Program-made: the position numbers and the translations under genes
The notes under the pieces: generated by a model
Told to the model about the DNA's origin: nothing
Database searches by the model: none
The model's input: the letters and a program-made list of their open reading frames with translations, nothing else
Shown: positions 21,601 to 33,830 of the stretch, in pieces
How the letters are laid out: every line of letters starts with the position of its first letter
Position numbering within the stretch: the first letter of the stretch is position 1
From: Holothuria scabra
Taxonomy: Eukaryota; Echinodermata; Holothuroidea; Aspidochirotida; Holothuriidae
NCBI GenBank assembly: GCA_037179385.1
Contig: CM074185.1
Coordinates: 51,959,000 to 52,022,999, forward strand
DNA: 64,000 nt
Direction: 5' to 3'

Positions 21601-22689
21601 TTCAAGTCCTATAAGCCTCGATTAAGCAAATCACAATAAAAGTTCACTGTATGTCAACTATATCGTGGTTATGGTACATATTAAATTGTTAGGGGTATAT
21701 TTCAGGAAATGTGGACAACCTGTAACATTGGTCAAAGGAAGAAACTTAAGTATGAGGATATCACCAGGCAGGCAATCGACGCACTTGTACAAACCTTTCA
21801 TGGCAGAGACCAACAACACATGTATCCAAAATAAAAGTCATTGACATTGTCGAGGTCAACTTTGAATACAATGATGTCTTGGTACTGAACATATTCACAT
21901 CAGGGTACAGTAGTTACTATATACAGTAAAGCACCTTGGAACATAGCACTATGCACCACACATATATCAAATATCCTATAACTTCCCTCTGGCTAATATA
22001 CTGTAAAGTTACAGTAATACTTGGATGTTATTTCATTGTTTTACAAAGCAACAAAGACTGATAAAGCCAGGAACTACTTTACAAACTATATTCATACAGT
22101 ATAAGTTCAGTTGGAGGTCAGAAAGCCTAACAAGCATGAACAACTATGACTTGGTCTGCATGAATCAATCTGGAATTTCCCCCTACAATTCAATGGGTAG
22201 CCTACTAACAGTAGTGCAGCTCCCAAGTTCCAAGACACTAAATGCAAGTCTACTCTGATTTGTCCATTTGTGGATCGCCCACCAGAGGGGAGGGGTACAA
22301 GGGGTATACGGGGAGATGACATCCCAAAAATTTTTGAATTTTAACTAAAAGAGTCTACATGCAATTGGTGGCACCTTTTTGGCAAATCAGTCAACTCAAT
22401 CTCTCCACTGCAGGTTACCACGAATAAATTAGTACTTTATTGATTTGTTTTGCGTTATATACTAACCTAGAGAAAACGTGTTACAGATTTGCACAAAAAT
22501 TACTGTACAGATAATCCCAAATGCACAATTATTGCATCCTCTCCAAATCAAATTATCCACTGGTTCTTGTTGCCATATTTTTTGATGACCGGAGGTGCAG
22601 TTTGTTAGAAGTCACTCCCTCTTTTCGCCAGCATCAACTTGATATGCCATAGACAGAGTGACCGCATGCAGCACATCTACAAACAATGC
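21601..22689. other. Non-coding stretch
   Basis: No gene or bounded repeat is recognised. The ORFs near 22025-22322 lack any support. Confidence 0.45.
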
Positions 22690-22923
22690 ATAAAGTTGTC
22701 ATGCCGTGATGTCTCCTCTTGAGAAAGCAACATAAACACCCCAGTACATCAAAGGCGGTGTGGGGTGTAACTGGTTTCAGAGTTTATCACATGATCTGTG
22801 CCCTAAAATGAGCCAAGCTTTCATTGTATTCACACTGTGTGAAAGGCAGTTAACACAAGATTGATTGACCTGTTAGCTAACATCAAATGTTATGTAATAT
22901 TTTGTGTATTTTAATATCTCTGT

Positions 22924-24866
22924 CAGTGGCGGATCAAGAGGGGGGATGGGGGGGTATGCATACCCCCCACCGGGATGGTAAAAAATTGTATAGATAGCCA
23001 GGCTAATTGTAACCTAGGCCAGATTACTTTTTAAAAATGGGGTGATAGTTGTTACATTATTTGATTACCGTATTTTTGTGTCATATTCTTCAATAAAATG
23101 AAAAATGTAAACTATAATTTATCCATCTTCCATGCATGTCATTTGGTAAATTTCCGTTTTGTTTACACATTGCGCAATGACCAATTCTAAATCCAGTGTT
23201 TTCCGCCAACAGTCGTTGGTAACGCTGTTAGTGACATCGCATGTGTAGATCTATGTCAATACGTGGGGCTACCACTACTGTCGAATAATGGGCCAATCGT
23301 TGATACGAAGACTTGAACGGGGATGTTGCAGAGTGTGTAGGCGGTACAAGGTGAGATATGACTTAACAGATGAGAAGATTTAGTTCTGATTCAAGATGAT
23401 TGGCGGTTTCATTCTGTTCGATTAACAGCCGACAAAAAAGATTAAAATTTAGCTATATATAGATTGACGAAGGTGCTCGTCGTCTGCAGTCTGCTGCACC
23501 AGTGTTTGAAGGCGACCAAAACTTGCAGGCTCGGAGCTTTCATGTCTCAGGGAGATGGGAACACATGCAGTGCCCTCATTGGTTAAAAGTTGTGTTGCAC
23601 CAAATTAGATAAAAAGGGATGTGCTGATCTAAATGATCTATGAGAAGGCTGTAGAGGGTGATATTGGCCACACCTTGAAAATATGGGCTACAGCATGCAC
23701 GTGGAACTAGGGCGGGGTAGTTTGTCACGTTCACTGGTAACATGTGGAGGGAAACAGGAAGTGCCCTGGGAATCTAGGACAAGGGGAAGGGAGAGTTGCT
23801 CGTAAATAACAAGATGGCGTTCCTGTTAAAGGTCAAGGAGGGTACACGGTACACATGTCATAGCCTTCAACCATGTGACGGTGATAGAGTAAACCCAGTA
23901 TTAAATTCAAATTGACCATATAGTCTGTTGAAGTAATGATTACCCACACTTTTAAGACCATGTTTTGAAAGCTTGGGAGTTTCATAGTGGCTAAAAATAT
24001 TGAAACATTTAGCACCATGTTGCATCTCTGCCACCCTGTTCTTAGACACCAAGGCGGGGCAGGGGGCTCTGAAAATGAAGAATTCGGAAATTTGGCAATT
24101 GTGAGACTGTGTCTACTGAGTGGTTTTAACAACTCATGAAATTATGAAATTCCCAATCAATTACCTCTAAATTTATTGGTCATTATTTGATTCAAGAAAG
24201 CAAACTTTTCCGCGTGCTTCGGGCGCTGCAATTTGCAATTCCTTAGCAGGAGTGCTCACTCATACCTTCATTTTGGTAAACTTTTCCGAGCTCTGGGTGT
24301 GACAAAATCGGATATTTGCTACACTTGTGACACCAGATCACCAAGTGCCACCGTTAACTATATACGGTGCTATTTTCATGAATTTTCTCTCATAAAATTC
24401 ATATTTCCTCCAATATAAACTGCAAAAAATTTTGTAGAAGAGCCTCATTTTGTAGGCGTTGGATAACATTATGTAGCAACAACGATCTTTGGTCGCCGCC
24501 CAACCTCAGATTTGCCGATAGAAAATGCAAATTCTTCAGTAATCCCCCAACTGTTCAGATTTCCTTGCAGGAAACCCAGCATCCAAACTTTTCTGCAACA
24601 CAAGCTCCATATTTTTAAATATTTGAAATGGGCGAAAGTTTCAGCGCGCTCCAAATTACGCCCTTAGTACAGTGATAATCACACTAAAATATATGGTAAA
24701 ATTTGGATGCTTGTCCACCACTCGCATTTCCCATTTCCTGAATTCTTATAGGCATCAGAGACTAAACAACATACATACAGTACCTATGGTGCTGCTTCAC
24801 TCAGTGTACATTTGATACCCAACAACATGCAGAGCCCCCCACTGAAAATTCCTGGATCCGCCACTG
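22924..24866. mobile_element. hAT-like non-autonomous element, 1943 bp
   Basis: The inverted ends are CAGTGGCGGATC and its complement (GGATCCGCCACTG on the right). The flanks ATCTCTGT (22916-22923) and ATATCTGT (24867-24874) form an 8-bp duplication with one mismatch, and the unoccupied site is preserved near 57861-57870. CAGTG...CACTG ends and 8-bp duplications are typical of hAT elements. No transposase frame is seen; the longest ORF is about 99 residues. A strongly G-rich tract lies just inside the left end (22940-22955). Confidence 0.78.
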
Positions 24867-24912
24867 ATATCTGTTACTGTCAATCGATTAATCAGACGTG
24901 AAACGTTACTAT

Positions 24913-25330
24913 GAGTGTGTTCCCACCTGAGAACGACCAGGCGATCAGACCCCACGCAGGCCATCAATTGCAAGTGGGAACGCTCTCGTTCCCTGGATCA
25001 GATCCCGAGAGCTTGATCGCCCCTTCGGGGAGGATCAGACCGCGCGCAGGCGATCAAGAAAACAAGTGGGAACACAACGGGGGATCAAGGTGACCCGAGA
25101 TCAATGATGTACTTCCGCAGTGAAGCTCCTCACGCCACACAAACGCGTATAAACAAACCTGACCTGCACACATAATTTTAATGAAACAACTTACTGTTAC
25201 TTGAACCGGAGGAGAGGATCAGATCTCGCGCAGGCGATCAAATGGGAACACTCATGCGGTTAGTCACAAACTTTTCCAGTTGATTGAGCTTGGGGCGATC
25301 AACATGGGGGGATCAAGTGGGAACACAGCC
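24913..25330. mobile_element. MITE with GTGTTCCCAC ends, 3-bp duplication
   Basis: The left end GAGTGTGTTCCCACCTG pairs with a right end whose complement is GGCTGTGTTCCCACTTG. TAT lies on both sides (24910-24912 and 25331-25333), and the empty site at 57820-57826 has a single TAT. The length is 418 bp. The interior carries subterminal GATCAGA/GATCAAG motifs and C+G-rich runs. A 3-bp duplication suggests a PIF/Harbinger- or CACTA-type origin (inference). Confidence 0.75.
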
Positions 25331-25445
25331 TATATCAAGTGTGGGTGTAGTGAGCTTTATTTCCTCCCTGAAGCGATGAAAGGTAATCAGGGAGAGAAGG
25401 AGAATGTAACAAAAAGTAAGAAGGAACGTTTCATCATGGTTATAT

Positions 25446-27325
25446 GACAGACTATGGACAATGACTTTGAGAGCAAGCTCTGTGTTATATGAGAAGATTG
25501 CTTGAATTTGTACCCATATTTTACTAACATTCATAATCCTTCATTATAGAATTGTGTATCATTTCCAGTTCCACATTCTGTTGTCAGTTTTTCTCTGACA
25601 CTGTATATTAATAGAAACCTACAGGGCACAAACAATTAAGGGGATGACAGACAGCAAGTATGCTAGATTTTAAGCCCAACTTTAAGAAAAAATAATGAAA
25701 TCAATGCAACAGTTTGTCATGGAAGGGTCTTGGTCCATTGGTCAAGCCACTGTTATGTATAATACTGGGGCAAATGATTTCCAATGTCTTTGCACTTCTT
25801 TCATGGCATTCTAGCCATGTAGTCTACTGATGTCAAGAACATTTGCTGAGAAACTCAGAGACAAGCCCCACCTACTGTACAATATAACCCTCTTAGCGGA
25901 AATCTATTTTTGTTATTGTAAGCTGCATTGCTAAGCTTTAATTATTACCGTACTATGGAATATTTACCTGCTGCAAACGTTAGCCAATAGCAATGTTTCA
26001 ACAATTCAATTCATTTCTCATATTTACTTTTCACAACAACAAGATTAAGTTCCACCAACTTTAAACATATATACATATGATGGACACTAAAAAAACATTA
26101 CTGTTCATCAAAGCTAGTGACCATAAGACAATCGAAAGAAAAACAAAAAAAAAGAATAGAACAGCAAACATACCTGTAGAACAAGCAGTTAAAGGTGCTG
26201 TGAGATGCAATTTTGTGAATTTGTAGTTACCAGAAAGCTTAATTATTTTGTGTGGTTCTCTTAGTATTTGCGGGTTTTCTGGAAGGGCTGGGTAGGTCAG
26301 CAGGTTTGCGTGTTCAAATGCAGACCATCCTAACCCCAGAAATGCAGGTCACTTGGGGGGTATGCAGTACTAAATATTGGCATACTAGTATTACTTGGTC
26401 AGGGATATGGAAACAGTAAAGCTTAAAGCCTACAAAGCAAGAGGATCTCATTCAAGTTTAGAGAAAAAGACTTATTCAATTCAAACCTGACACCTCACTT
26501 TTTGTGGATAAAGTGTTGTTACAGCAGCACAATCTCACAATCTCACAGCAAGGTGAAGTTGGGTTGGTGCATGGACCCAACTTACGACACACTAAGCCGC
26601 TGTCTAGTACCATGCAACTAAAGAGCTAGACCTCTGTAGAATCTTACCTGTTAATTCAACCTCAAAATCCATACAACACTAAGATCTGATGTACTCTACA
26701 GCCATGTCTAGCCAGAGACAGTTCAGTGCTAGACTAGTGTTTGCAAATAACTGAAAGCTGACTCAAGCTTACATAGTGGGCTTATCCTTCTGAAAACCAT
26801 CTTAAGTATTGGCACTGAAGGTTGATGACTTGTATCAACAAACCTTGCCACAGTAACAAAGAAGTAGCCATGCCTAATGTAAATGTACATAAACCCTGAT
26901 CATCACAGAATGTGAGAAATCCATAATAGGCTGGAAAATGGGGCAATTTCAAAATCTGCCACAATACAGTATACCAGCACAAGCCAGCAATGTACGAGTA
27001 AAAAAAATTCTGATACTCCTGCTGTAATCCAAGTGCATGTCAGTTGCATGTACATTGAAGCCTGCATGTTGCCATGAGGAAATCATAGCATGAGTGCCGA
27101 CTTCCATCAGATTGCATACACTGACTGGGCAGCTAGCTAAGACACCCAAGTGCTTTCCACCTAATCCTTTGAAAGACCAGGATTTGAAATCACCATAGGA
27201 CCACAAAGGTTTCCCCTCTGGAGTGTACAGTACCTCCAAACTTGACAAAAATCTTGACAGTCTTAGAGTGCACCATCATATTAAATTTCAAATTAAACAG
27301 AGAGAAAAACACATGGTAAACTTAA
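25446..27325. other. Non-coding stretch with a dispersed GGGTATGCAG repeat
   Basis: No gene is recognised. A segment at about 26280-26400 (GGTCAGCAGGTTTGCG, then AAATGCAGGTCACTTGGGG) matches 33718-33800 and is a small dispersed repeat. Confidence 0.45.
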
Positions 27326-27584
27326 AAGTTCAAGAGCTGTCAGACCAACTTGAAGTTCTGTAGTGTAGTAGACTATCCCGTTTCAAGATTGTATATTGAG
27401 AGACATGTGACCACATGTTTTTTTGTCAAAGGGGAAATTTACGAGAAGTAACTGTTTGGTTCACCTTCATATTTTTAATGCAATATTGAAGTCCTAAAAT
27501 ATGATGACAGATACTTTAAGAAGAGAAATAAGAAGACAATTGTGATGTCTACAGTACTGTAGCTGTGAAGTTTGGGAGACTGAA
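27326..27584 (+). mobile_element. MITE family 2, degenerate copy
   Basis: It begins after TTAA at 27322-27325. Shared internal blocks are GTAGTGTAGTAGACT, ACATGTGACCACAT, TACGAGAAGTAACTG and GAAGAGAAATAAGAAGA. The right end is eroded near TTTGGGAGACTG. Confidence 0.6.
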
Positions 27585-27593
27585 CTACGTATA

Positions 27594-27902
27594 TGCCCGA
27601 TTCTCTCACCCCAAAACAGTATCAATTTTCATAACCTTCTTACTTTAGTGAGTTTAGTCCCACAACTGTCTGAAATTAATTCTCATCCAGACACAATCTC
27701 AGTTCATTGCTTCAGGGTGAGTATAAAAAGCTCAATGTGTATTTCAAAACACTCTCAGTACAGCTCAAGCTGTGTACAGTAATATTAAGTTTTGGTCCTC
27801 TGCATTGTTTGAATTAGCTGTCAATCAAAACGCTCAAGCCAATTGAGAATTTTGGTAAACCATTACAAGAATTTTTGTTTGGGGTAAGAGGATTGCTCCT
27901 AT
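27594..27902 (+). mobile_element. MITE, family 1 (TTAA), degenerate copy
   Basis: Left-end block GATTCTCTCACCCCAAAACAG, internal AGACACAATCTCAGTTCATTG and right-end TTTGGGGTAAGAGGATTG match the family. The terminal bases are eroded. It abuts the preceding family-2 copy. Confidence 0.7.
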
Positions 27903-28699
27903 TAATACCGCAAAGTGTGAAAGATTGAGATTGAGTGTGAAAGTGTGAAAGGGTAATAGATTACTGTAAATTACCACCCCCCTCTTTCCATCCCTCTTTC
28001 CCTCCAGTAGAATTTTAGAACACTGATACCATTCTACAGTACTGTATGTAGACAAGCAAAATTCAAACTCTCCAGCTTTTCCTTACTGGCCAATATTCAC
28101 CATTTCAAATACCTCTGAAAAAATATTAGATCATCATAATCTTTCCAGTTGAAGGACATTTGATACGACGTCACTTTTGCTGTGTGTTTCCATTTGACTT
28201 ACTGCTATACCTGAATAAATAACGGAAAGTGCCTGGGCATAACCTACTTCTACGGATGGTACGTTAAGAAAGTATTCAACTGAAATTTGAAAGCTTTCAC
28301 TTCCAATGGCTAAGTTAATATGTCACGACACTGTATTCTAAGCAGAGATATGGATTCATACGCACACACCAGTATCACACTGATTGCTTCATTATTTTCA
28401 CTTTCAGTTATACTGTACCTTCATTGTCAACTCCCTGCCAAAAACATTAAATACTGTACACGTGTGAAAAAACCAAGAAGTTTTATTTGTTTTTCATTCT
28501 TTCTCTTCCACTGGCCGAAAAACACATATAGGGATAGGAAATGTGGAAGTATGAAGATACAGTGTATGCCCTGTAGAGAATCTCTTTCAAAATGCTTTTC
28601 AGCCCAGCATCAAGTTTTGAGTGCTTAAGGTGAAGACACAGCTTTTTTGACTTGTTGGTTAAAATTAAACTTTGGGAAATCAATGACAACTCCCTATAA
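27903..28699. other. Non-coding stretch
   Basis: No gene is recognised. The 102-residue ORF at 28320-28628 has no domain or splice context. Confidence 0.4.
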
Positions 28700-28925
28700 A
28701 AGGATAGTGCATGACTGCATGGTCAAATGGTTAGAGTGTCTGACTTGCACCCAGGAGAGGGTATGGAGTTCAACTCCTCGCTGGGTCACCGTCATACCAG
28801 AGACTTTAAAAAATGGAACCTACCAGCCTGTACTGCCATTGTGCTTGGGTTCTCAGCATTAGCAATGAAGTAAAGAAATCAAGACAGCGAGTCACAACTG
28901 AAATAAAGAATGGGGCCAGCCTGAC
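28700..28925 (+). mobile_element. tRNA-derived SINE
   Basis: The tRNA-like head has an A box (TGGTCAAATGGTTAGAG, about 28720-28736) and a B box-like GAGTTCAACTC (28766-28776), spaced as in a tRNA. It is followed by a body shared with the copy near 54.4 kb (AACTGAAA-type tail region). It lacks a tRNA acceptor stem and CCA-proximal pairing, so it is a SINE and not a tRNA gene. Confidence 0.7.
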
Positions 28926-28926
28926 T

Positions 28927-29157
28927 AAAAGGGCAAGTCACCCCAAACTTATTTTGTAGCACCAGCTACATCTCACAAGTTTCTTCTTCCAGCATCTTTA
29001 AACAACATCAGTACTGCATATCAAGGTAAAAAAAGCAGTAACTTATAGTAAATTTTACATCTGAGGAGAAAAATACTGTCACATGACTCTAAAGAGCCAA
29101 ACATGAAACATGAATGTGTACTACACTACCTCAAGTTGAGGTGACTGTTTTTTACCT
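28927..29157 (-). mobile_element. MITE family 2 copy
   Basis: The ends AAGGGCAAGTCACCCCAAAC and GTTGAGGTGACTG...TTTACC flank the family's internal block in reverse orientation. TTAA is present at 29158-29161. Confidence 0.65.
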
Positions 29158-29296
29158 TTAAACCAATTGATTAGAAACTGATCTGTAAAACTAAATTTAT
29201 CTAAATACTGTAGAGCTCTATAACTCATGTAACAGCTAACCAAAGGACACTAAGTACGAAGGCTACCCATGTGATGCTTGATACTGTAGCTCTTAA

Positions 29297-29505
29297 AGGG
29301 CAAGAACGGTCATCCCAACCTTATTTTGAAAGTACGATTAAATCTCACAATCTTTTAGTTCATTTAAAAGTATCCTTCATAAATTTTGGGACTTGCATCA
29401 TGCATACCATACTCAAGGTAAACCAAGCAGAATTCCTGGAGAAAATTGGGCAATTGAGGAAGAAAACCACTGTCACATGATTCTCAGGGTCATTCCCGAA
29501 ATGAC
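29297..29505 (-). mobile_element. MITE family 2, partial copy
   Basis: It starts after TTAA (29293-29296) with AGGGCAAGAACGGTCATCCC and reaches the CACTGTCACATGATTCTCAGG block. The far end is lost. Confidence 0.6.
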
Positions 29506-32500
29506 TTTATATTTTACTATTGAAGATACAGTAGGGTCACTGAATTAACCCTTTAAGGTGTACCTTCCATAACCGTTACATACTTTCAAAGGGCCCAGCC
29601 ATATTTGTTGTAATCAAACAAAAAATATGTGAGGGAAAGAGCAAAGCTAGGGGATTTTAACATCATGCATCCCAGTAAAATTGGTTTTTATGACTTTTAA
29701 TTTAAGAGGTCCAAAATAATATTATTAGAAGTTACCGTAAAGATGATTTCCACTCTACATCAATACTTTACCCTTTATTGGTCAACAAATTCATGAAGCA
29801 TGCAACCATGTTTGGGAAGTGAGGCAGCCATACCCTGAGTAAGCTGGGCTCATCTCTGCCTCCCTTCATGCATATTATAAACTGATTTGTTTGTTTGGTA
29901 TAGTCTGCTGATTGGCTGTAAAAACTTCTTGCCCAATATAAAATGGAAGAAATTAGAAGGGTGTGTGGAAGATGGGCAAATAATTACCTAATGAGCCATG
30001 CCCAGTTTTATCTATCAGATTAAGTTTGGTGATTGACAGAACTACAGTATGGAACATGCAGTTGTACGTGGTACTCTTACAGGTGCTCACAGCTTGGGCA
30101 TACATACTGTATGTACAACTTAGATTTAAGCATTTAGATTGAAAAATCAGCAATCTGCAAGGGAGTGTCTGTCAGGAATTTAATGTTGTTTTGGTAATGG
30201 TATTTGGTGGAAAATTCGACCAGTTGAACAAAAATCTGATCAGTTTTGCACATGAATGAGATCATGTAGCTATTAAAGGGAAATTTGTCTGCTGGGAAAA
30301 AACTTTTTTTCAGCCCTTCAGTAGTTCCAGCCCTTTAGTTTCAGCCCTTCAGTAGTTTCAGTCCTTCAGCCCTTCAGTAGTTTTAGTCCTCAGCCCTTCA
30401 GTAGTTTCATATTTTAGTAATTTCAAATTTTGGTAAAAATAACATTTTCTGTTTCATTTTGAAAAGAGATCAGCAAGAAACCAAAAGTTGTAAGTACTAT
30501 GAGTTTGAAACCGATGTACTTTTTACAGTACTGTACATATCAAGACATAATACTTTTGAAGGCTTTCCAATCTGGTTACAGTACAATAGAATACTGTTCT
30601 GTACAAGTCTACTGTAGAACTTAAATGTTCAATGTCTGGACAGGTCTTTACCATATACTGCACAAAGAGTTAACAATGCTCAGTTGCTGGCATTCTCAAA
30701 CTGTGAAACTGCTTGGTTAGTAAATGAAAGCATTCTACAGTACTGTACAATAGGCTCTGTACAGCAGCAACAAGTGTGCAAGCCAAGTTCTACAGTAATT
30801 TAGAACACCCCGCACACAAAATAAAATGGCTCAAAAATGGTAGTGACAATTTTTCACAGACCTAGTACAGACTCAGTACCAATAATGATATTTAATCGTT
30901 CATAACCGAGTCGACTTCTCAACATCTCATTCATATAATTCTGGTGCTTCTTACCACATTTTTGGTACAGAAACTACAATTATTCAAATCCTCTACAACC
31001 TAAAAAAAGGCAAGCATTTGTAGAAAGAAGATGCAGTATACACAACAGTAAACACAAAATGAACTTTTGTTTTAATTTGTGCTTTTATTGTACTACAATT
31101 CTATCATGACATTTTAAACGATGAAACCTTAACATTCCCCTATATTTACCCCCATTCATAGGTAAACTTTCAGCTGAGTGGATAACATTGTAATCAGTTT
31201 CCTGCTTCAAAATATTTGAATGTGTACTGTACGTGGGTGTCAAAAAAGCAAAAACCAAACTTGCAGTGTGGAAAAATACTATCATGATCTGATCATGTGA
31301 ATTTTTTCCTGTAAATGTATTTGATCAAAGGCAACCAAATTTGGCTATGATACAATAAATGTGTCTGGAATGTCACGAACTTACAACACCAACAAGTTTA
31401 TTTTTCCAAAAGCTCTGACAATTCCTGACTATTATGGAAACTGGGCCGTAAAACTACATCTAACTATCTAACTATCCTGACTATTATGGAGTTTTTTTTC
31501 CCTTTTTCTTTTAATTCACGTACTGTATGCCAAAGGCTTTGAAAAATTCATTTTCCAGTATACTGTACTGTTAAATATTCATCTACTTTACTCTTGCCAT
31601 TTAAAAAAGAACAAACCTAGAACACAGAATCTTTCATCAATTTGTTTATTGCCCATCAGTTTGATGTTCACCATAATCATGTTTACATGCCTCAAAAGCT
31701 AAAAACTCAGACCATGGAGGTATCGAAGTAGCACTGTACTTCCATGCATACACAAGAAACTGTCTGCTACAGTACAATGTATGAATTACTTCCTGTCAAA
31801 TAGGATAAGTGTAAAATGCTTCCAGTATACATAGAGTATCATGATTATCAGTACAGCACCATGTCCATGTACCACCACACTTTTTGTAGGGGTTCACTGT
31901 GTCATCTAAACGAAAAGATTGTTGATCACAAGAGTGAACCTTACATGAAAATATTTAAAAATATTTTAACTGTTGCTAAATAGGTTGGGTGGTACCACAA
32001 AATAAAAATACAGTACCAGTACCGTAAAGCACCCAGAACCGGGATTGTGGACAGTACCATTTCTCAACTAATGGATAAAAGTAGGGCAAAAAGAAGCCTT
32101 AACTGTGCATGACACTCATGTAATCCTATAAATCAAGAAGCTGGGTGTATGATTAATGTTAATCACCATGCAGAAACCTCTGCTTTTACCACAATATTGT
32201 TTACAATCATGCACATTCTTTATTGGGGTAATACTCCGGATTTCCCATCTCCACCTTTACAGTAACTAATGTAAAGACCAAAGTTTATTTTTTTGTTTCT
32301 TGTTGGAAACAAATTGCTTTCAAAATTCCCTTGTAAGTACCCTGCAGGGTCCACTTCATCTATTGCACGCAACTATGTATGTTTATGTACAAAGAATAAC
32401 TCCATGCAAAGATGAGGCTCGTCGACACACATACAGTACATCTATGTGAACAATACAGCACTGAATGATTTACTGTACAGCAGCACTACAAAACTTCCCA

Positions 32501-33180
32501 ATATTGGAAAGTTGCTTTGGCAATTGTGATTTTTGAAAAATCTTTAAAACAGTAACCTACAGTATACTAATATTTACTGTAGGCCCTTTATGGGGATGAA
32601 TAGTCAGAAAGGTATTTACACCGAAGATTTAGGAGGAAATCACAGAGCAGGGTGGTCCCTTGAATTGGGTTGTCTGTTTTCCCCATGACAAAGAATTTGT
32701 CTGTGGCATGCTTGTGTACTGTTGTACAGGTATACTGTGTACATAATATTGCATGGGATGGCATACGATATTGCGGGACAGAAAAGGGATAATTTCAATG
32801 TTCCAGTTTCTCCCTGAGTATTGATGTTTTTGTAAATATTTTAATTATCCACATATCCTAACACTGTTATTTTGGTTAGCCATTAACAGGAGTAATTCTG
32901 AAAGTTTTTTGAGTGGCTAGCATATATGTCACAAGTTCACCTTTCCCTGTTAGGATATACAGTATGGTGTATCGGTGTAATACCATGAGCCTGTCAATTA
33001 ATTAATAGACCTGTGTTATACAATGTGTCCCTGCCATTGGTTTTGTATGCAGCGACTGTCTTAGGGTACAGTAGTGACCAACTCAAGATGCAGTCACTAT
33101 ACTGTAGGCTTACAATAATGCAACGTCGTATGGGCACCTGTAAATGTAGACCATCCTAAGTTGCTTAACATAACATAACA
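29506..33180. other. Non-coding stretch, very rich in TACAGTA/TACTGTA
   Basis: No gene is recognised. A small tandem array lies at 30311-30410. A SINE-tail-like fragment (GTAAAACTACATCTAACTATC) lies near 31450. The heptamer motif and its palindromic form (for example TACAGTACTGTAC near 30525 and 30735) recur throughout. Confidence 0.5.
30311..30410 (+). repeat. Tandem repeat, unit about 20 bp (CAGCCCTTCAGTAGTTTCAG)
   Basis: About five degenerate copies of the unit lie head to tail, with small deletions between them. Confidence 0.8.
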
Positions 33181-33332
33181 TAACATATTATAACAAGTTA
33201 GATGGCAAAGGAGGGCTATAAAGGCCCCGTAAGATGTCCTGGAATCCAAAAGGAATAGGGTTTGGACTTCAGGGCATCTTAAGGGGCCTTGGCCATCCTT
33301 TGCCCTTCAACCTGTTATATTACAGTATGTTA
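33181..33332. repeat. Long imperfect hairpin (foldback), 152 bp
   Basis: The left arm 33181-33250 and right arm 33261-33332 are imperfectly complementary over about 70 bp (shared AAGGCCCC-TAAGATG-CCTG). A loop of about 10 bp lies between them. A short TAACA tandem precedes the left arm. It may be a palindromic MITE or encode a structured RNA. Confidence 0.7.
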
Positions 33333-33439
33333 AGTCTAGCATAAGTCTTACAGTATCAAGCTTTTTACAATGGCCTGTAACCTGAGGATTACTGTGGACC
33401 AAAAAGTACTGTACTGTAACTATTGTACAAGCTATTGTA

Positions 33440-33830
33440 ACAAAGGATTCCCTTCAGAACCAGGAGCATGTCTCCTCTAATCCTTCACAGCTCCAAAGTG
33501 GTTAGCCCAAGCCCCTTATTAAGGTATGAGTCAATTACTGTAGCTCTCTTCTGAACTTGCTTTGAAAGCAATTTGTCCTTTCAAAGAAGGGACTCCAGGC
33601 CTGTGCAACACTGTGGAGATGGGGTCTAACCACCTGCTTATTCAAATTAAGCACAATTTCTTTATTCAAACTCTTAAAATTCCTCCTGATCAACCCAAGC
33701 ACCTATTTGCCCTTTCAGGGCGGGTCAGCGGGTTTGGTTGTCCAAATGTGGGTCAAACCCGCGAAATGCGGGTCACTTGGGAGGTATGCAGAGTGAATAC
33801 GATTACTGTAGGTGTCTTTTCACTTCAGTA
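33440..33830. repeat. Old dispersed-repeat fragment, possibly LINE-derived
   Basis: The run through CTGAACTTGC...CTTATTCAAATTAAGCAC...CACCTATTTGCC resembles, in general pattern, antisense 3' ends of CR1/L2-like LINEs. That resemblance is from memory and weak. The part 33718-33800 recurs at 26.3 kb. Confidence 0.3.

Larger units (their letters stand above)
22690..25445 (-). repeat. Family-3 repeat split by two later insertions
   Basis: Pieces at about 22690-22923, 24867-24912 and 25331-25445 join into a sequence closely matching the reverse complement of 57700-58090. The two gaps are occupied by the elements 22924-24866 and 24913-25330. The paralogue at 57.7-58.1 kb lacks both insertions. Confidence 0.75.

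Noticed and set aside
28700..28790. True tRNA gene
   Set aside because: A and B boxes are present but the acceptor and anticodon stems do not pair and SINE body sequence follows.
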